Positions 49,986 to 60,425 of a DNA stretch of 64,000 nucleotides are shown here, one piece after another. Source of the DNA: Otariodibacter oris. Lineage in GTDB: Bacteria; Pseudomonadota; Gammaproteobacteria; Enterobacterales; Pasteurellaceae. The notes under the pieces were generated by a model that saw only the letters and a program-made list of their open reading frames with translations, was not told where the DNA came from and searched no databases. The position numbers and the translations under genes were made by a program. The first letter of the stretch is position 1. Every line of letters begins with the position of its first letter. The stretch is taken from contig NZ_CP016604.1 of NCBI RefSeq assembly GCF_009684715.1, positions 1,751,262 through 1,815,261 of the forward strand. The letters run 5' to 3'.

Positions 49986-51278
49986 TTATTCAGTTTTCAT
50001 TGCCTTAGCAATAACAAATCCAACCACTAAACCTACTACTGCAAATGGTAGCCATTCCATTGAATATTCTTTTAATGGTAAGCCATTAACAAATTCAACA
50101 CCTGCAACAGAAAGGATTGAAACGACAGTTACTAAACCAAGTGCAAAACGTAACGCAAGTAATGGCAATTTAATAAATAAATTGACTAATAATAATGCCA
50201 TAATTGTCATTGAAATTGGGTAAAGCACTAATAATACAGGTACAGATTTACTGATTACTGCACTTAATCCTTGATTTGAAAGCACAAAACTAATTAAAAC
50301 AAATAAAATCGCATAGGCTTTATAAGAAATTTTAGGGAAGATTTCATTAAAGTATTCGCTGACCGCCACAACTAATCCAATCGATGTGGTTAAACAAGCT
50401 AAAGACACAATGATACCTAAGATCATGCGACCAAATTCACCGAAAGCTTGAGCCGTTACAGTATTTAAAATATAAGTACCAATATCTTGACCATTTGTTT
50501 TAAGTTCAGCAACCGTTTCTGCAGGTAATGCTGAGTGGTTACCAATCCAACCTAAAGAAATATAAATAAATCCTAAAGCCACTGCTGCTATAATCCCTGC
50601 ACCAATGGTTTGTTTAATAAGTTTAGTTTGATTACTTGTTTTTGCTTTAATCGCATTTAATACAATGACCGAGAAAGCTAAGGAAGCTAACGCATCCATA
50701 GTTAAATAGCCCTCTAAAATACCTTGAACAAAGCTATTTTGTTCAATGGCTGGTGTCGATACGACTAACTCGTTATTAGAGAGCAAGAAATAAGCTTTCA
50801 CAACTAATGCAATAATTGCAACAAGTAACACTGGCGTTAAAATCGAACCGATGCGATCTACTACTCTAGAAGGGTTTAAACTGATCCAAAGCGTAATACC
50901 AAAATAAATCACTGTAAATACCAGTAATGATACCGTTGTTGATTCGCCAATAAATGGAATAATTGCCATTTCATAGGCGGTTGCACCAGTACGAGGAATT
51001 GCAAAGAATGGACCAATCGCTAAATAAATTGCCACTAAGAATACGATTGAAAACCACGGATGGACTTTATTTAATGCTTCTTTATAGCCACCTTCATAGA
51101 AAGCACCAATAATAATACCTAATAACGGTAAACCTACGCCTGTGACAACGAAACCAATAATCGCTGTCCAAAAGTGTTCTCCGCTTTCTAATCCCAGTTT
51201 GGGTGGAAAAATAAGATTACCTGCGCCAAAGAAGATGGCGAATAACATAAAACCAATGATGAGTGTGTTTTTTTTCAT
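49986..51278 (-). CDS. brnQ: BrnQ, branched-chain amino acid:cation symporter
   Basis: A 430-residue inner-membrane carrier (LIVCS family) with about 12 transmembrane helices for uptake of Leu, Ile and Val. The N-terminus IIGFMLFAIFFGAGNLIFPP is diagnostic. A short ribosome site is seen (ACTCTT region is weak). It forms its own transcription unit ending in a strong terminator. Confidence 0.94.
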   Translation of the reverse strand: MKKNTLIIGFMLFAIFFGAGNLIFPPKLGLESGEHFWTAIIGFVVTGVGLPLLGIIIGAFYEGGYKEALNKVHPWFSIVFLVAIYLAIGPFFAIPRTGATAYEMAIIPFIGESTTVSLLVFTVIYFGITLWISLNPSRVVDRIGSILTPVLLVAIIALVVKAYFLLSNNELVVSTPAIEQNSFVQGILEGYLTMDALASLAFSVIVLNAIKAKTSNQTKLIKQTIGAGIIAAVALGFIYISLGWIGNHSALPAETVAELKTNGQDIGTYILNTVTAQAFGEFGRMILGIIVSLACLTTSIGLVVAVSEYFNEIFPKISYKAYAILFVLISFVLSNQGLSAVISKSVPVLLVLYPISMTIMALLLVNLFIKLPLLALRFALGLVTVVSILSVAGVEFVNGLPLKEYSMEWLPFAVVGLVVGFVIAKAMKTE

Positions 51279-51374
51279 AAGAGTAATGTCTCACTAATTA
51301 TTCTTCTATTTTGGGAAGAAATTAAAAAATAAAAGAATCGAATTCTACAAATTGCAAAATTCGATTCCAAAACG

Positions 51375-51383
51375 ACCGCTTAT
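51375..51383 (-). repeat. DNA uptake signal sequence before brnQ
   Basis: Core ATAAGCGGT (one mismatch to ACAAGCGGT) on the minus strand, with TTTTGCAATTTG about 20 nt on, between fabG and brnQ. Confidence 0.6.
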
Positions 51384-51393
51384 TATTTTGCGG

Positions 51394-52122
51394 TTAGTTC
51401 ATATACAAGCCACCATTCACATGAATAGTTTCACCTGTAATATAGCCTGCATCTTCAGATGCTAAAAAAGCGACTGCTTTCGCAATATCCTTTGCTTGTC
51501 CCAACTGACCAGCTGGAATTTGACTTAAAATAGCATTTTTTTGCTCGTCTGTTAATTCTTCTGTCATATCTGTTGCAATAAAACCCGGTGCAACAACATT
51601 TACAGTGATACCACGAGATGCGACTTCTTTTGCTAATGCTTTTGAGAAACCGACTAAACCTGCTTTTGCTGCACAGTAGTTTGTTTGCCCTGGATTGCCA
51701 CTTGACCCAACAACTGAACCGATAGTCACAATACGACCATGACGTTTTTTCATCATTGAACGTAACATTGCTTTAGATAGACGATAAACTGACGTTAAAT
51801 TTGTTTGGATAATGTCAAACCATTCATCATCTTTCATTCGCATTAATAAATTATCACGGGTGATCCCTGCGTTATTCACTAAAATATCAATATCGCCAAA
51901 CTCAGCTTTAATGTGAGCAAGCACTTGCTCAATTGATTCTTCATCAGCCACATTCAATACAAGTCCTTTACCCTTTTCGCCTAAATAAGCAGAAATAGTT
52001 TCCGCTCCTTTTTCTGATGTCGCTGTACCAATAACAAAAGCCCCTTTAGCCACTAACTCTTCTGCGATTGCTTTACCAATACCACGGGTTGCACCCGTTA
52101 CTAATGCGATTTTATTTTGCAT
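51394..52122 (-). CDS. fabG: FabG, 3-oxoacyl-ACP reductase
   Basis: A 242-residue NADPH-dependent short-chain dehydrogenase in fatty-acid elongation. Cofactor motif TGATRGIGKAIAEEL; catalytic Ser in GSVVGSSGNPGQ and YCAAK (Tyr-Lys); the family end GETIHVNGGLYMN. AAGGTAGAGAG precedes the ATG. It follows fabD by 30 nt. acpP, normally next, is not in the window. Confidence 0.96.
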   Translation of the reverse strand: MQNKIALVTGATRGIGKAIAEELVAKGAFVIGTATSEKGAETISAYLGEKGKGLVLNVADEESIEQVLAHIKAEFGDIDILVNNAGITRDNLLMRMKDDEWFDIIQTNLTSVYRLSKAMLRSMMKKRHGRIVTIGSVVGSSGNPGQTNYCAAKAGLVGFSKALAKEVASRGITVNVVAPGFIATDMTEELTDEQKNAILSQIPAGQLGQAKDIAKAVAFLASEDAGYITGETIHVNGGLYMN

Positions 52123-52152
52123 ATTTAACTCTCTACCTTTTTCTTATTTTAA

Positions 52153-53088
52153 TTAAAAACTCACTGCATCTAATGAAGCTACGTCATTGACTGCTTGTGC
52201 TGAAATATCAGCCACAATACGTTTTGCCAATCCCGTTAACACTTTATTTGGCCCAATTTCATAAAGTGTTGTCACACCTGCTTCCGCCATTTTTTCTACC
52301 ACTTCAGTCCAACGCACAGGGCTATATAATTGACGAATTAAGGCATCACGAATCGCATCTGCTTCATTCTCAATCGCAACATCCACATTATTAATCACTG
52401 GTACAAGCGGTCGGGAAAATTGAATATTTTGCAATGTTTCTGCCAGTTTATCCGCGGCTGGTTTCATTAATGCACAATGTGAGGGAACGCTCACTGCTAA
52501 TGGTAATGCACGTTTAGCTCCTGCTTCCTTACATAAAGCCCCCGCTTTTTCTGCCGCTGTTTTTGTTCCTGCAATCACAACTTGCCCTGGTGAGTTAAAG
52601 TTTACCGCTGAAACGATTTCACCTGTTTCTTGTTGAGCTTGTTCGCACGCTTTGATAATTGATTCATTATCTAATCCAATAATAGCAAACATTGCCCCTG
52701 TACCCGCTGGTACAGCTTCTTGCATTAACTGACCACGCAATTCCACTAATTTAATCGCATCTTGGAAATCTAATGCACCTGAGCAAACTAAGGCAGAATA
52801 TTCACCCAAGCTATGCCCTGCCATTACTGTTGGGTTATGTTCTGGGAATTTTTCTTGCCATACTCGGAAAAGCGCCACAGAGGCAGCAAGTAATGCAGGT
52901 TGAGTACGATGAGTTTGATTTAATTCTGTTGCTTCACCATTTTGAACTAAATCCCATAAATCATAACCAAGCACTTCACTCGCTCGTTGAAAAGTTTGTT
53001 CAATTACGGGATATACAGGTGCTAAATCAGCTAACATACCAATTGCTTGTGAACCTTGCCCCGGAAATACCATTGCAAATTTAGACAT
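52153..53088 (-). CDS. fabD: FabD, malonyl-CoA:ACP transacylase
   Basis: 311 residues. FPGQGSQ near the N-terminus, nucleophile in GHSLGEYSAL, second catalytic His in SVPSHCALM. It loads malonyl groups on ACP for FabH and the elongation enzymes. AAAAGGAAAA precedes the ATG. A perfect USS core lies at 52403-52411. Confidence 0.96.
   Translation of the reverse strand: MSKFAMVFPGQGSQAIGMLADLAPVYPVIEQTFQRASEVLGYDLWDLVQNGEATELNQTHRTQPALLAASVALFRVWQEKFPEHNPTVMAGHSLGEYSALVCSGALDFQDAIKLVELRGQLMQEAVPAGTGAMFAIIGLDNESIIKACEQAQQETGEIVSAVNFNSPGQVVIAGTKTAAEKAGALCKEAGAKRALPLAVSVPSHCALMKPAADKLAETLQNIQFSRPLVPVINNVDVAIENEADAIRDALIRQLYSPVRWTEVVEKMAEAGVTTLYEIGPNKVLTGLAKRIVADISAQAVNDVASLDAVSF
52403..52411 (+). 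repeat. DNA uptake signal sequence inside fabD
   Basis: Perfect core ACAAGCGGT, followed by an A/T tract and TTTTGCAA about 20 nt on. Confidence 0.7.
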
Positions 53089-53131
53089 TATTTTTTCCTT
53101 TTAAATTTTTGCAAAACAAATGCGATATCTC

Positions 53132-53140
53132 ACCGCTTGT
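53132..53140 (-). repeat. DNA uptake signal sequence between queH and fabD
   Basis: Perfect core ACAAGCGGT on the minus strand, with TTTTGCAAAAATT about 18 nt on, abutting the queH stop codon. Confidence 0.75.
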
Positions 53141-53845
53141 TTAATCTGCTGAATAATAAAGTTTACCAATTTCAATTTTTTGGCGACCATTTGCTTCACG
53201 CCATTTGTTTGTATCTCGAAGTGAGTAAACGCATCCACAATATTCTTGTTGATAAAAATGCTCACGTTTACTGATTTCAATCATACGTTGTGAACCGCCA
53301 CCTTTACGCCAGTTGTAGTCCCAATAAACTACATCATCATATTTTTCTGCTGCACGATGACCGCATCCATTGATTTGGTTCATATCTTTCCAACGAGAAA
53401 TGCCTAAACAGCTTGTGAATACAGGGAAACCATGTTCATGAGCATATTCTGCGGCTTTTTCAAAACGCATATCAAAGCACATGGTGCAACGAATACCACG
53501 TTCTGGCTCATTTTCCATTCCTTTAGCTCGATCGAACCAATTTTGACGGTCATAATCGGCATCAATAAATGGAATACCCCATTTTTCTGCGAAACGGATA
53601 TTCTCTTCTTTACGGATTAAATATTCTTTGAGTGGGTGAATATTTGGATTGTAGAAATAGATGGTAAATTCAATACCAGAAGCATGAATTGCTTCCATCA
53701 CCTCGCCAGAGCAAGGCGCACAGCAAGAGTGGAGTAATAATTTATTATGCCCATCGGGTAGAGAAAGTTTCTCACGGACAAAAGGTGCGTTAGGATCTTT
53801 GCCCTTACGCGTTTTTTTTACTGGTGCTTGTCTTTGTTCTGTCAT
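53141..53845 (-). CDS. queH: QueH, epoxyqueuosine reductase (non-cobalamin type)
   Basis: 234 residues. The family's cysteines are [11 protein letters not shown] (near 38-42), [12 protein letters not shown] and YCGCVYS, which bind a 4Fe-4S cluster and an iron. QueH reduces epoxyqueuosine to queuosine in tRNA (GUN anticodons), replacing the cobalamin enzyme QueG. The first 20 residues are a basic extension. It follows ispB by 8 nt. Confidence 0.92.
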   Translation of the reverse strand: MTEQRQAPVKKTRKGKDPNAPFVREKLSLPDGHNKLLLHSCCAPCSGEVMEAIHASGIEFTIYFYNPNIHPLKEYLIRKEENIRFAEKWGIPFIDADYDRQNWFDRAKGMENEPERGIRCTMCFDMRFEKAAEYAHEHGFPVFTSCLGISRWKDMNQINGCGHRAAEKYDDVVYWDYNWRKGGGSQRMIEISKREHFYQQEYCGCVYSLRDTNKWREANGRQKIEIGKLYYSAD

Positions 53846-53853
53846 TATTTTTC

Positions 53854-54837
53854 CTAATAAGCACGATCGACGGAGAGATAAGCTAAAGAAACTAAAGCTT
53901 GTTTATAGTCACTTTCAGGTAACATCGCAATCGCATCCACTGCCTTTTTTGCTTCTTCTTTCGCGCGTTGCATTGCGTAATCAAGTGATCCATGTTCCGC
54001 CATAATCGCTAAAATTTCATCTAAGGCTTCACGTTTTCCGCCTTGTTCAATCGCTTCTCGAATGAGTGCAGATTGTTGTTCATTACCGTGACGCATTGCG
54101 TGTAATAATGGTAATGTTGGTTTACCTTCGGCGAGATCATCGCCAATATTTTTACCTAATTTTTCCGCATTGGCACTGTAATCTAAAATATCATCAACTA
54201 ATTGGAAAGCTGTTCCTAAGTATCTGCCATAATCTTTTAATGCGGTAACGCCTTTTTCATCAGCGCCTGCAACGATTGCCGCACATTGTGTAGAGGCTTC
54301 AAATAAACGGGCAGTTTTACTGTAAATCACCTGCATATAATTTTCTTCAGTAATATCAGGATCATTCACATTCATTAATTGTTGAACTTCCCCTTCGGCA
54401 ATCACATTCGTTGCATCTGACATCACTTGTAAAACTTCAAGGGATTTCAAACTCGTCATCATTTGGAACGCACGAGTATAAATAAAGTCTCCCACAAGCA
54501 CGCTTGCAGCATTACCAAATTCAGCATTCGCTGTTGCTCGGCCACGACGCATATCAGATTCATCAACCACATCATCATGCAATAACGTTGCGGTATGAAT
54601 AAATTCCACAAAAGCTGCACAAGTAATATGCTGAGTACCTTTGTACCCCAAAGCATTCGCTGATAAAACTGCAATTAATGGGCGAATGCGTTTTCCCCCT
54701 GCACTCACAATGTAGTGCCCTAATTGATTAATTAGAACAACATCTGAACTTAGCTGTGAAAGGATAGCTTGATCGACCGCCTGCATGTCAATTTTAGCTA
54801 GTGCAGAAATTTGTTCCTGTGTAAGTTGTTTTGTCAT
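53854..54837 (-). CDS. ispB: Polyprenyl (octaprenyl) diphosphate synthase
   Basis: 327 residues. The aspartate-rich substrate motifs are [15 protein letters not shown] and VDDILDYSA, and GGKRIRP is present near the N-terminus. It makes the isoprenoid side chain of menaquinone/ubiquinone, so it serves the same respiratory pool as menD-menH and frd. In many gammaproteobacteria ispB lies opposite rplU-rpmA; those genes are not here. Confidence 0.94.
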   Translation of the reverse strand: MTKQLTQEQISALAKIDMQAVDQAILSQLSSDVVLINQLGHYIVSAGGKRIRPLIAVLSANALGYKGTQHITCAAFVEFIHTATLLHDDVVDESDMRRGRATANAEFGNAASVLVGDFIYTRAFQMMTSLKSLEVLQVMSDATNVIAEGEVQQLMNVNDPDITEENYMQVIYSKTARLFEASTQCAAIVAGADEKGVTALKDYGRYLGTAFQLVDDILDYSANAEKLGKNIGDDLAEGKPTLPLLHAMRHGNEQQSALIREAIEQGGKREALDEILAIMAEHGSLDYAMQRAKEEAKKAVDAIAMLPESDYKQALVSLAYLSVDRAY

Positions 54838-54983
54838 CAGTATGATCTTTATATAAGTGTATAAAATAAGATAGGATTTTACCCTAATGTGTATAAGGCT
54901 TCAAAATAAGATTTACTAAAAATTACTGTTCCGATGAGGAAATACGAAAAAGGGAATAGCCTATTCCCTTTTAAAATTCATCT

Positions 54984-56258
54984 TTATTCGTTGTCATCGC
55001 TTTGAGGAATAGGTTCCACTCTCGCAAGTTTAACCATATTATCACTCACTTCTAATACGATAACTTTCAAATTAAACAGTGTAAATTCAACGCCTTCATC
55101 TGGAATTTTTTCCAAATGCTCAACAATCAATCCGTTGAATGTTCTCACCTCATCAACTGGCAAATGCCAATTAAAGAGCTTGTTTAAATCACGTAAATTA
55201 GCCGATCCTTCAATTAGAACCGTACCATCTGATTGTGGCTGGACCTCTTCCTCTAAGGTTGGTGCAGCAGAAGTGGTAAACTCCCCGACAATTTCTTCGA
55301 GAATATCTTCAAGGGTCACTAACCCTTTTATATCGCCATATTCATCAACCACTAACCCGATTCTTTCTTTGTTCGATCTAAAGTTCATTAGCTGAGTAGT
55401 CAGTGGCGTATCTTCAGGAATAAAGTACGCTTCATCAACGGCTCTTACGAGCATTTCTTTGGTAAATTCATTTCTGTCTAGCATTAAACGAAACGCTTCT
55501 CTAACCCGTAAGATGCCAAGAATGTTATCCATATTGCTCTTATAGATCACAACCCTTGCATGAGCAGCCCCCGTTAATTGACGCATGATCGATTTCCAAT
55601 CATCATCAATATCAATCCCACCGATGTCATTACGTGGAACCATAATGTCATCCACGGTTACTTTTTCCATATCTAAAATGGACACTAACATTTCTTGGTG
55701 AGCACTTGGAATAAAACGCCCTGCTTCTAATACTACACTGCGTAGTTCTTCTGCACTTAATCCCGCTTTTTCTGATTTACGGATACGCAGTAATTTCATT
55801 AATCCGCTGATTACCAAATTCATTAAAAAAACAACGGGTAATAATAAACGTCTTAATGGTAATAAAATATAACTCGCCGTAAAGCCCACTTTTTCTGGAT
55901 AAATTGCTGCAATCGTTTTAGGTAGAATTTCAGCAAAAACAAGCATGACTAAAGTTAGCAAGCCTGTTGCAATGGCAACACCTGCATCACCAGACAATCG
56001 CATACCAATCATGGTGGCAATAGCAGAAGCAACAATATTTACTAAGTTATTACAGATTAAAATTAAACTCAGTAAGATATCTGTTTTTGCTAATAATTTT
56101 TCTGTTTGTTTAGCGCCACGATGACCTTGTTGTGCTAAATATCGCATGCGATAGCGATTTAATGACATTAAACCTGTTTCAGAACTAGAGAAGAAACCAG
56201 ATAAGACAAGAAGAATAGCTAATGCGATAAATAAGCTACTCAGGGGGATACTTTCCAA
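54984..56258 (-). CDS. CorB/YfjD-type transporter with CBS domains
   Basis: 424 residues. N-terminal DUF21 domain with three to four transmembrane helices (LFIALAILLVLSGFFSSSETGLMSLN; ILLSLILICNNLVNIVASA), a CBS pair (about 195-320, with VDDIMVPRNDIGGIDID and LVDEYGDIKGLVTLEDILEEIVGE) and a C-terminal CorC_HlyC domain. Relatives export or transport Mg2+/Co2+ (CorB/CNNM family). It lies next to ypjD, as yfjD does in E. coli. Confidence 0.9.
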   Translation of the reverse strand: MESIPLSSLFIALAILLVLSGFFSSSETGLMSLNRYRMRYLAQQGHRGAKQTEKLLAKTDILLSLILICNNLVNIVASAIATMIGMRLSGDAGVAIATGLLTLVMLVFAEILPKTIAAIYPEKVGFTASYILLPLRRLLLPVVFLMNLVISGLMKLLRIRKSEKAGLSAEELRSVVLEAGRFIPSAHQEMLVSILDMEKVTVDDIMVPRNDIGGIDIDDDWKSIMRQLTGAAHARVVIYKSNMDNILGILRVREAFRLMLDRNEFTKEMLVRAVDEAYFIPEDTPLTTQLMNFRSNKERIGLVVDEYGDIKGLVTLEDILEEIVGEFTTSAAPTLEEEVQPQSDGTVLIEGSANLRDLNKLFNWHLPVDEVRTFNGLIVEHLEKIPDEGVEFTLFNLKVIVLEVSDNMVKLARVEPIPQSDDNE

Positions 56259-56285
56259 TGCAATATTCCTATATTGATTAAACGA

Positions 56286-56341
56286 ACAAGCGGTAAGATC
56301 TTCGATATTTTTCGCAAAATATAGTTGTTATCTCACCGCTT
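56286..56341. repeat. Inverted pair of DNA uptake signal sequences
   Basis: ACAAGCGGTAAGAT (core perfect, 56286-56294) faces ATCTCACCGCTT (56330-56341), with TCGCAAAAT between. It sits between ypjD and the CorB-like gene and can fold as a hairpin, possibly a terminator for ypjD. Confidence 0.7.
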
Positions 56342-56363
56342 CCTAAGGTACTAGACTAAGCAA

Positions 56364-57143
56364 CTAGACCAATCTACTGCCAAAATAGGCAACAGTAAGG
56401 AGCATGATACCCGAAATTGAATAAATTAGCACCCGATTTCCACGCCAATGTAACTTCCATAATCCTAAAAGTAAAATGCTATACACTATCCAAGCAATAA
56501 AAGAAAAAATTGCTTTGTGAATATGTTCTGGCGCAAAAAAATCATGTAAATAAATCATACCTGTCACAAGTGTAACTGTGAGTAAGGCTTGAGCAATTAA
56601 TATTAACATAAAGAAATGACGCTCTACTGTCATTAAAGGGGGCAGTAAAGGTGAAAAACTCATTTTTTTACGTTTTAGGCGAGAATCTAACCATTTCTGC
56701 TCTATCGCATAGAGTAACGCCATAAAGAATAATGCATAAGACAAAATGGCAATAGATAAATGAAAAAGCAATCCTGTATTTTCGGTTAATTGTTTAACCA
56801 CAGAACCTGATATAAAACTAGATAAAGCAACGGATACGATACCTAATGCGTAGATGATAGATAATGGTAACCAAACTGTTTTCCAACGAGGTAATGCTAA
56901 TGTAGCGATAAAACTTAAACTCAAGCTAATCATGGATGAAACATTCATAACAGTGAAGTTTTGCCCTTCGCCAACGAAGAAAAGTTGAGATAAATTAATT
57001 AAGTGAAAAATAACCGCAACAGATCCCAATCCTAATACCGCTTTGATATTCAGCATTTTACTGGTATCAATATGAGCAAGGGTTGGCACAATCCACAATA
57101 ATGCACCTAAATACGCCACAATGGCTAAAATCGCAAATAACAT
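56364..57143 (-). CDS. ypjD: YpjD, CcsA/HemX-like membrane protein
   Basis: 259 residues with eight predicted transmembrane helices and the cytochrome-c-assembly (CcsA) fold (FHLSIAILSYALFFMALLYAIEQ; GMIYLHDFF; HKAIFSFIAWIVYSILL). E. coli ypjD is a neighbour of yfjD and ffh. The role of the short form is unclear; a heme-handling function is inferred from the fold. Confidence 0.88.
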   Translation of the reverse strand: MLFAILAIVAYLGALLWIVPTLAHIDTSKMLNIKAVLGLGSVAVIFHLINLSQLFFVGEGQNFTVMNVSSMISLSLSFIATLALPRWKTVWLPLSIIYALGIVSVALSSFISGSVVKQLTENTGLLFHLSIAILSYALFFMALLYAIEQKWLDSRLKRKKMSFSPLLPPLMTVERHFFMLILIAQALLTVTLVTGMIYLHDFFAPEHIHKAIFSFIAWIVYSILLLGLWKLHWRGNRVLIYSISGIMLLTVAYFGSRLV

Positions 57144-57259
57144 ATTGGTTACTCTATAAATAAGAATAGTTTTTAACTAGATACAACGTTATCAGTTTTC
57201 GTCTTTTTTGGCTATAAAGAACAAAGGATTTCATTAGATAGACAAAAAAATAAATGCTA

Positions 57260-57559
57260 TCAACCTTTAATTAGTAGATTAATTTCTTCTGGTATAACTT
57301 TCGGCTCTGGTACAAAAATCTGTTTATGCCGTTGTAATTCGCCTTTCTCTAAGACGATACTGCTTTTAGGTACTTTAAATAATTTACTAAGATATTTAAG
57401 TAAGTGAGCATTTGCTTTGCCATCAATCGGTGGTGCAGTAATTGCGATTTTTAGCTCATTATCATGTAAACCCACAATCTGATCTCGGCTTGATTTTGGC
57501 TGTAAAAAAATCCGTAGGCGGATACCGTACGGATTTTCAGAAAATTCAACTGCCTGCAT
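57260..57559 (-). CDS. yggU: YggU, DUF167 family protein
   Basis: 99 residues from an ATG that overlaps the yggT stop codon (TAATG), the natural coupled start; the frame is also open five codons upstream. Family text: [40 protein letters not shown] split across the domain. No biochemical role is established. Confidence 0.9.
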   Translation of the reverse strand: MQAVEFSENPYGIRLRIFLQPKSSRDQIVGLHDNELKIAITAPPIDGKANAHLLKYLSKLFKVPKSSIVLEKGELQRHKQIFVPEPKVIPEEINLLIKG

Positions 57560-58092
57560 TAAGCAACTGCCCATAATTGACCAAACACTCGGTAAAGTCC
57601 GCTGTTGATCAGTAACAATCCAAAGCCTAATACCATGACTGAAAAATCTAGCATACCAGTACGCGGTAAAATCTTACGAATCCATTTTAAAACAGGTTCG
57701 GTAATTTGTGCCACCGTATAATCTAATGGATGGTTACCTTGTGAAATCCAGCTCATTAAAGCTCGAATCAAAGTAGTAAAGAATAAAATTTGCCCGAAAG
57801 TTTTAACTACACTTAATAAACCAATTAATACTGCACGTGGGACGTCCACACCAAATAATATGAACTGAAAAGTAACCAATCCAACGGCAATTAATAACGC
57901 AGCGAAATTGATACCTTTTACGGTCGGAATTAGCTTACTTACAGGAATTACTGCAGGATTTGTTAATCGCATTAATGTTTGTGAAATCGGTATGTAAGGG
58001 TCAACTCGACAGAATTGTAACCAAGCGCGTAATACCAACACAAAACCAAAAAAGCTAATAACAATCGAAATAATTGGGGCTAAAACGTCCAT
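57559..58092 (-). CDS. yggT: YggT family integral membrane protein
   Basis: 177 residues made of two copies of the YGGT repeat: [20 protein letters not shown]... in the first half and [19 protein letters not shown]...[12 protein letters not shown] in the second, each with a hydrophobic helix pair. The family has been linked to osmotic tolerance and membrane-protein placement. Coupled to yggU. Confidence 0.9.
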   Translation of the reverse strand: MDVLAPIISIVISFFGFVLVLRAWLQFCRVDPYIPISQTLMRLTNPAVIPVSKLIPTVKGINFAALLIAVGLVTFQFILFGVDVPRAVLIGLLSVVKTFGQILFFTTLIRALMSWISQGNHPLDYTVAQITEPVLKWIRKILPRTGMLDFSVMVLGFGLLLINSGLYRVFGQLWAVA

Positions 58093-58136
58093 ATAATTCC
58101 TTTCTTCTCACACCTAATATACTTATAGTTAGGAAC

Positions 58137-58192
58137 ACAAGCGGTAAGATTTGTTCATTCTTTTGCAAAAAATTAGCAATAAGTTACCGCTT
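58137..58192. repeat. Inverted pair of DNA uptake signal sequences
   Basis: ACAAGCGGTAAGATT (perfect core at 58137-58145) faces AAGTTACCGCTT (core 58186-58192), with TTTTGCAAAAAATT between. It lies between yggL and yggT and could act as terminator for yggL. Confidence 0.7.
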
Positions 58193-58218
58193 CACAATGT
58201 AACAACAACGTCACACGA

Positions 58219-58563
58219 CTATGCATTGATAGGTAAATCCCACCAGATATCAAATAAATCACTCACTTCAATTTCAACTAAACCGTTATCTTCTAACCAT
58301 TTTTGAACTAATTGACGATGAGATTCATCGCACTTACCGCATTTTTCTAAACAAACTAAGCCTTCCCAATGTAAATAGCCACTACCTTCGTAAGCTAATC
58401 CATTTGGACGGATCACTTCTTCAATAAAACGATCAACGATCATATCAATTTGATCAATGCCTGTACCTTCTGCGAATTGAAACTTCACTAAAAAGCCCAA
58501 TTCTTGGAACTCTGCAAGGTGCATTTTTTTACGCTGTCTGCGATTACGTGCTGGTTGAGTCAT
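58219..58563 (-). CDS. yggL: YggL, 50S-associated DUF469 protein
   Basis: 114 residues beginning with a basic stretch (RNRRQRKKMHLAEFQELGF), then the DUF469 fold (VKFQFAEGTGIDQIDMIVDRFIEEVI...). In E. coli yggL follows trmB (yggH), as here, 31 nt apart. YggL binds the large ribosomal subunit; exact role open. GGAGAAGT precedes the ATG. Confidence 0.93.
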   Translation of the reverse strand: MTQPARNRRQRKKMHLAEFQELGFLVKFQFAEGTGIDQIDMIVDRFIEEVIRPNGLAYEGSGYLHWEGLVCLEKCGKCDESHRQLVQKWLEDNGLVEIEVSDLFDIWWDLPINA

Positions 58564-58594
58564 AATTACTTCTCCTGTTCTGTAATAGATAAAT

Positions 58595-59341
58595 CTACTG
58601 TTTTAAAAAATATAAATCCCAAACGCCATGTCCCATTTTTTGTCCTCGTTGCTCAAACTTAGTTAGTGGACGAAAATCAGGGCGAGGAATAAAATCCCCC
58701 GTGTTTGATTGATTTGTTAATTGTGGGAATTGACGTAATACTTCAAGCATATGCTCTGCATAATTTTCCCAATCTGTTGCCATATGGATAAACCCATTAT
58801 CTGCAAGTTTTTCTAATACTCGCTCAATAAATGCAGGTTGCACAATACGGCGTTTATGATGTTTCGCTTTTTGCCATGGGTCAGGGAAATAAAGTTGTAA
58901 CCCACCTAAACTATGATCAGCAATACTATCACGTAAAATTTCTGTCGCATCGTGACAGATAACACGCAAGTTTTTCACTTGTTTTTCTACAGCATACGCA
59001 ATGCAAGCCCCAACACCAGGGGTGTGAACTTCAATCCCAATATAATTACGATCAGGATTTTGTTCTGCCATTTCCACTAATGATTTTCCCATACCGAATC
59101 CAATTTCAAGGACAACGGGATTGCTATTGCCAAAAATAGCAGAAAAATCAAAAGGCATATTTTGATAATCTAAACCGAAAGCCTGCCAATTATTGTTCAT
59201 CATATCACGCTGATAATCACTTAATCGTCCAGTGCGTAATACGAAGCTACGTACTTTACGTAAATAGCGACCATCAGCAGTAAATTCAGCTTGTTCTACA
59301 GTTTTTCGTTTTTTGTCAGCAAAAGTCACAACGTCAGACAT
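58595..59341 (-). CDS. trmB: TrmB, tRNA (guanine-N7)-methyltransferase
   Basis: A 248-residue SAM-dependent enzyme forming m7G46 in tRNAs. SAM motif [16 protein letters not shown], the catalytic-domain signature [18 protein letters not shown], and the C-terminal [17 protein letters not shown]. It begins 1 nt after the fabH stop codon. Confidence 0.95.
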   Translation of the reverse strand: MSDVVTFADKKRKTVEQAEFTADGRYLRKVRSFVLRTGRLSDYQRDMMNNNWQAFGLDYQNMPFDFSAIFGNSNPVVLEIGFGMGKSLVEMAEQNPDRNYIGIEVHTPGVGACIAYAVEKQVKNLRVICHDATEILRDSIADHSLGGLQLYFPDPWQKAKHHKRRIVQPAFIERVLEKLADNGFIHMATDWENYAEHMLEVLRQFPQLTNQSNTGDFIPRPDFRPLTKFEQRGQKMGHGVWDLYFLKQ

Positions 59342-59342
59342 C

Positions 59343-60293
59343 TTAAAATCTCACCAATGCTGAACCCCAAGTCCAACCGCCACCAAATGCTTCTAGTAGC
59401 AATAATTGTCCTCGTTGAATTCGACCATCACGCACCGCTTCATCCAGCGCCACAGGAATGGTCGCAGCACTCGTATTTGCATAACGATCCAATGTTACTA
59501 CCACTTGAGACATATCCATTTCTAATCTTTTGGCTGTTGCTGCAATAATACGTAAATTTGCTTGATGTGGAACAAGCCAATCAATTTCAGATTTATCTAA
59601 ATTATTATCCACCAATGTTTCTTCAACTACTTCTGCTAACTGACGCACTGCAAGTTTGAAGGTTTCATTGCCATGCATAGAAATAAAACCAGATTTCTCA
59701 TCATCTCTTTGTGCATGAGGTAAAATAAGCATCTCACTTTTTTCAGGTGAAGCGTGTAAGTGTGTTGAAATAACGCCCTCTTCTTCACTTGCTTCCAAGA
59801 TTACAGCACCTGCACCATCCCCAAAGAGAATAACAGTACTGCGATCTGTTTCATCTAAACTGCGAGAATTGAGATCTGAACCAATTACTAATGCTTTTTT
59901 TACTTTGCCAGTACGAATAAATTGATCAGCAACACTTAATGCATATACAAAGCCTGTACATGCTGCAGCAACATCAAACGCAATCGCATCCTTAATCCCC
60001 AATAAACCCTGTACTTGACAAGCTGCACTTGGATAAGCGTGAGAATTAGTTGTTGTTCCAACAATGATAAGATCAATCTCTTGTGGATCCAAATCAATTC
60101 TAGATAAACATTGTTTTGCTGCCTCAGTTGCCATTGTTGATGCAGTTTCATGAACTTCTGCAATACGGCGTTCTTTAATTCCTGAACGAGTTGTAATCCA
60201 TTCATCAGACGTATCTACCATTTTCTCTAAATCTGCATTTGTGCGGATTTTTGTTGGTAGATAACTACCCGTTGCTACAATCTTGCTATACAT
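59343..60293 (-). CDS. fabH: FabH, beta-ketoacyl-ACP synthase III
   Basis: 316 residues; condenses acetyl-CoA with malonyl-ACP to start fatty-acid synthesis. The triad is Cys in [11 protein letters not shown], His in VPHQANLRI and Asn in YANTSAATI; the end [13 protein letters not shown] is typical. It follows plsX after 130 nt. Here the next genes are trmB-yggL instead of fabD-fabG, which lie 6 kb away in the same direction. Confidence 0.96.
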   Translation of the reverse strand: MYSKIVATGSYLPTKIRTNADLEKMVDTSDEWITTRSGIKERRIAEVHETASTMATEAAKQCLSRIDLDPQEIDLIIVGTTTNSHAYPSAACQVQGLLGIKDAIAFDVAAACTGFVYALSVADQFIRTGKVKKALVIGSDLNSRSLDETDRSTVILFGDGAGAVILEASEEEGVISTHLHASPEKSEMLILPHAQRDDEKSGFISMHGNETFKLAVRQLAEVVEETLVDNNLDKSEIDWLVPHQANLRIIAATAKRLEMDMSQVVVTLDRYANTSAATIPVALDEAVRDGRIQRGQLLLLEAFGGGWTWGSALVRF

Positions 60294-60425
60294 AATCTGT
60301 TCTCAAAATAACTTATCTTGTCTTTATATTCTTTCATTATAACGGTAAAAGTATCAAAAGAGTAGGTAAAACCATCTAAGCAATAAATGGATAAAACCTA
60401 CACCCTACACCAAAACCAATACACA

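Noticed and set aside
60362..60401. GTAGGT...ACCTAC hairpin between plsX and fabH
   Set aside because: Only 6 bp plus an interrupted inner helix, no T-run; too weak to call a terminator or operator.
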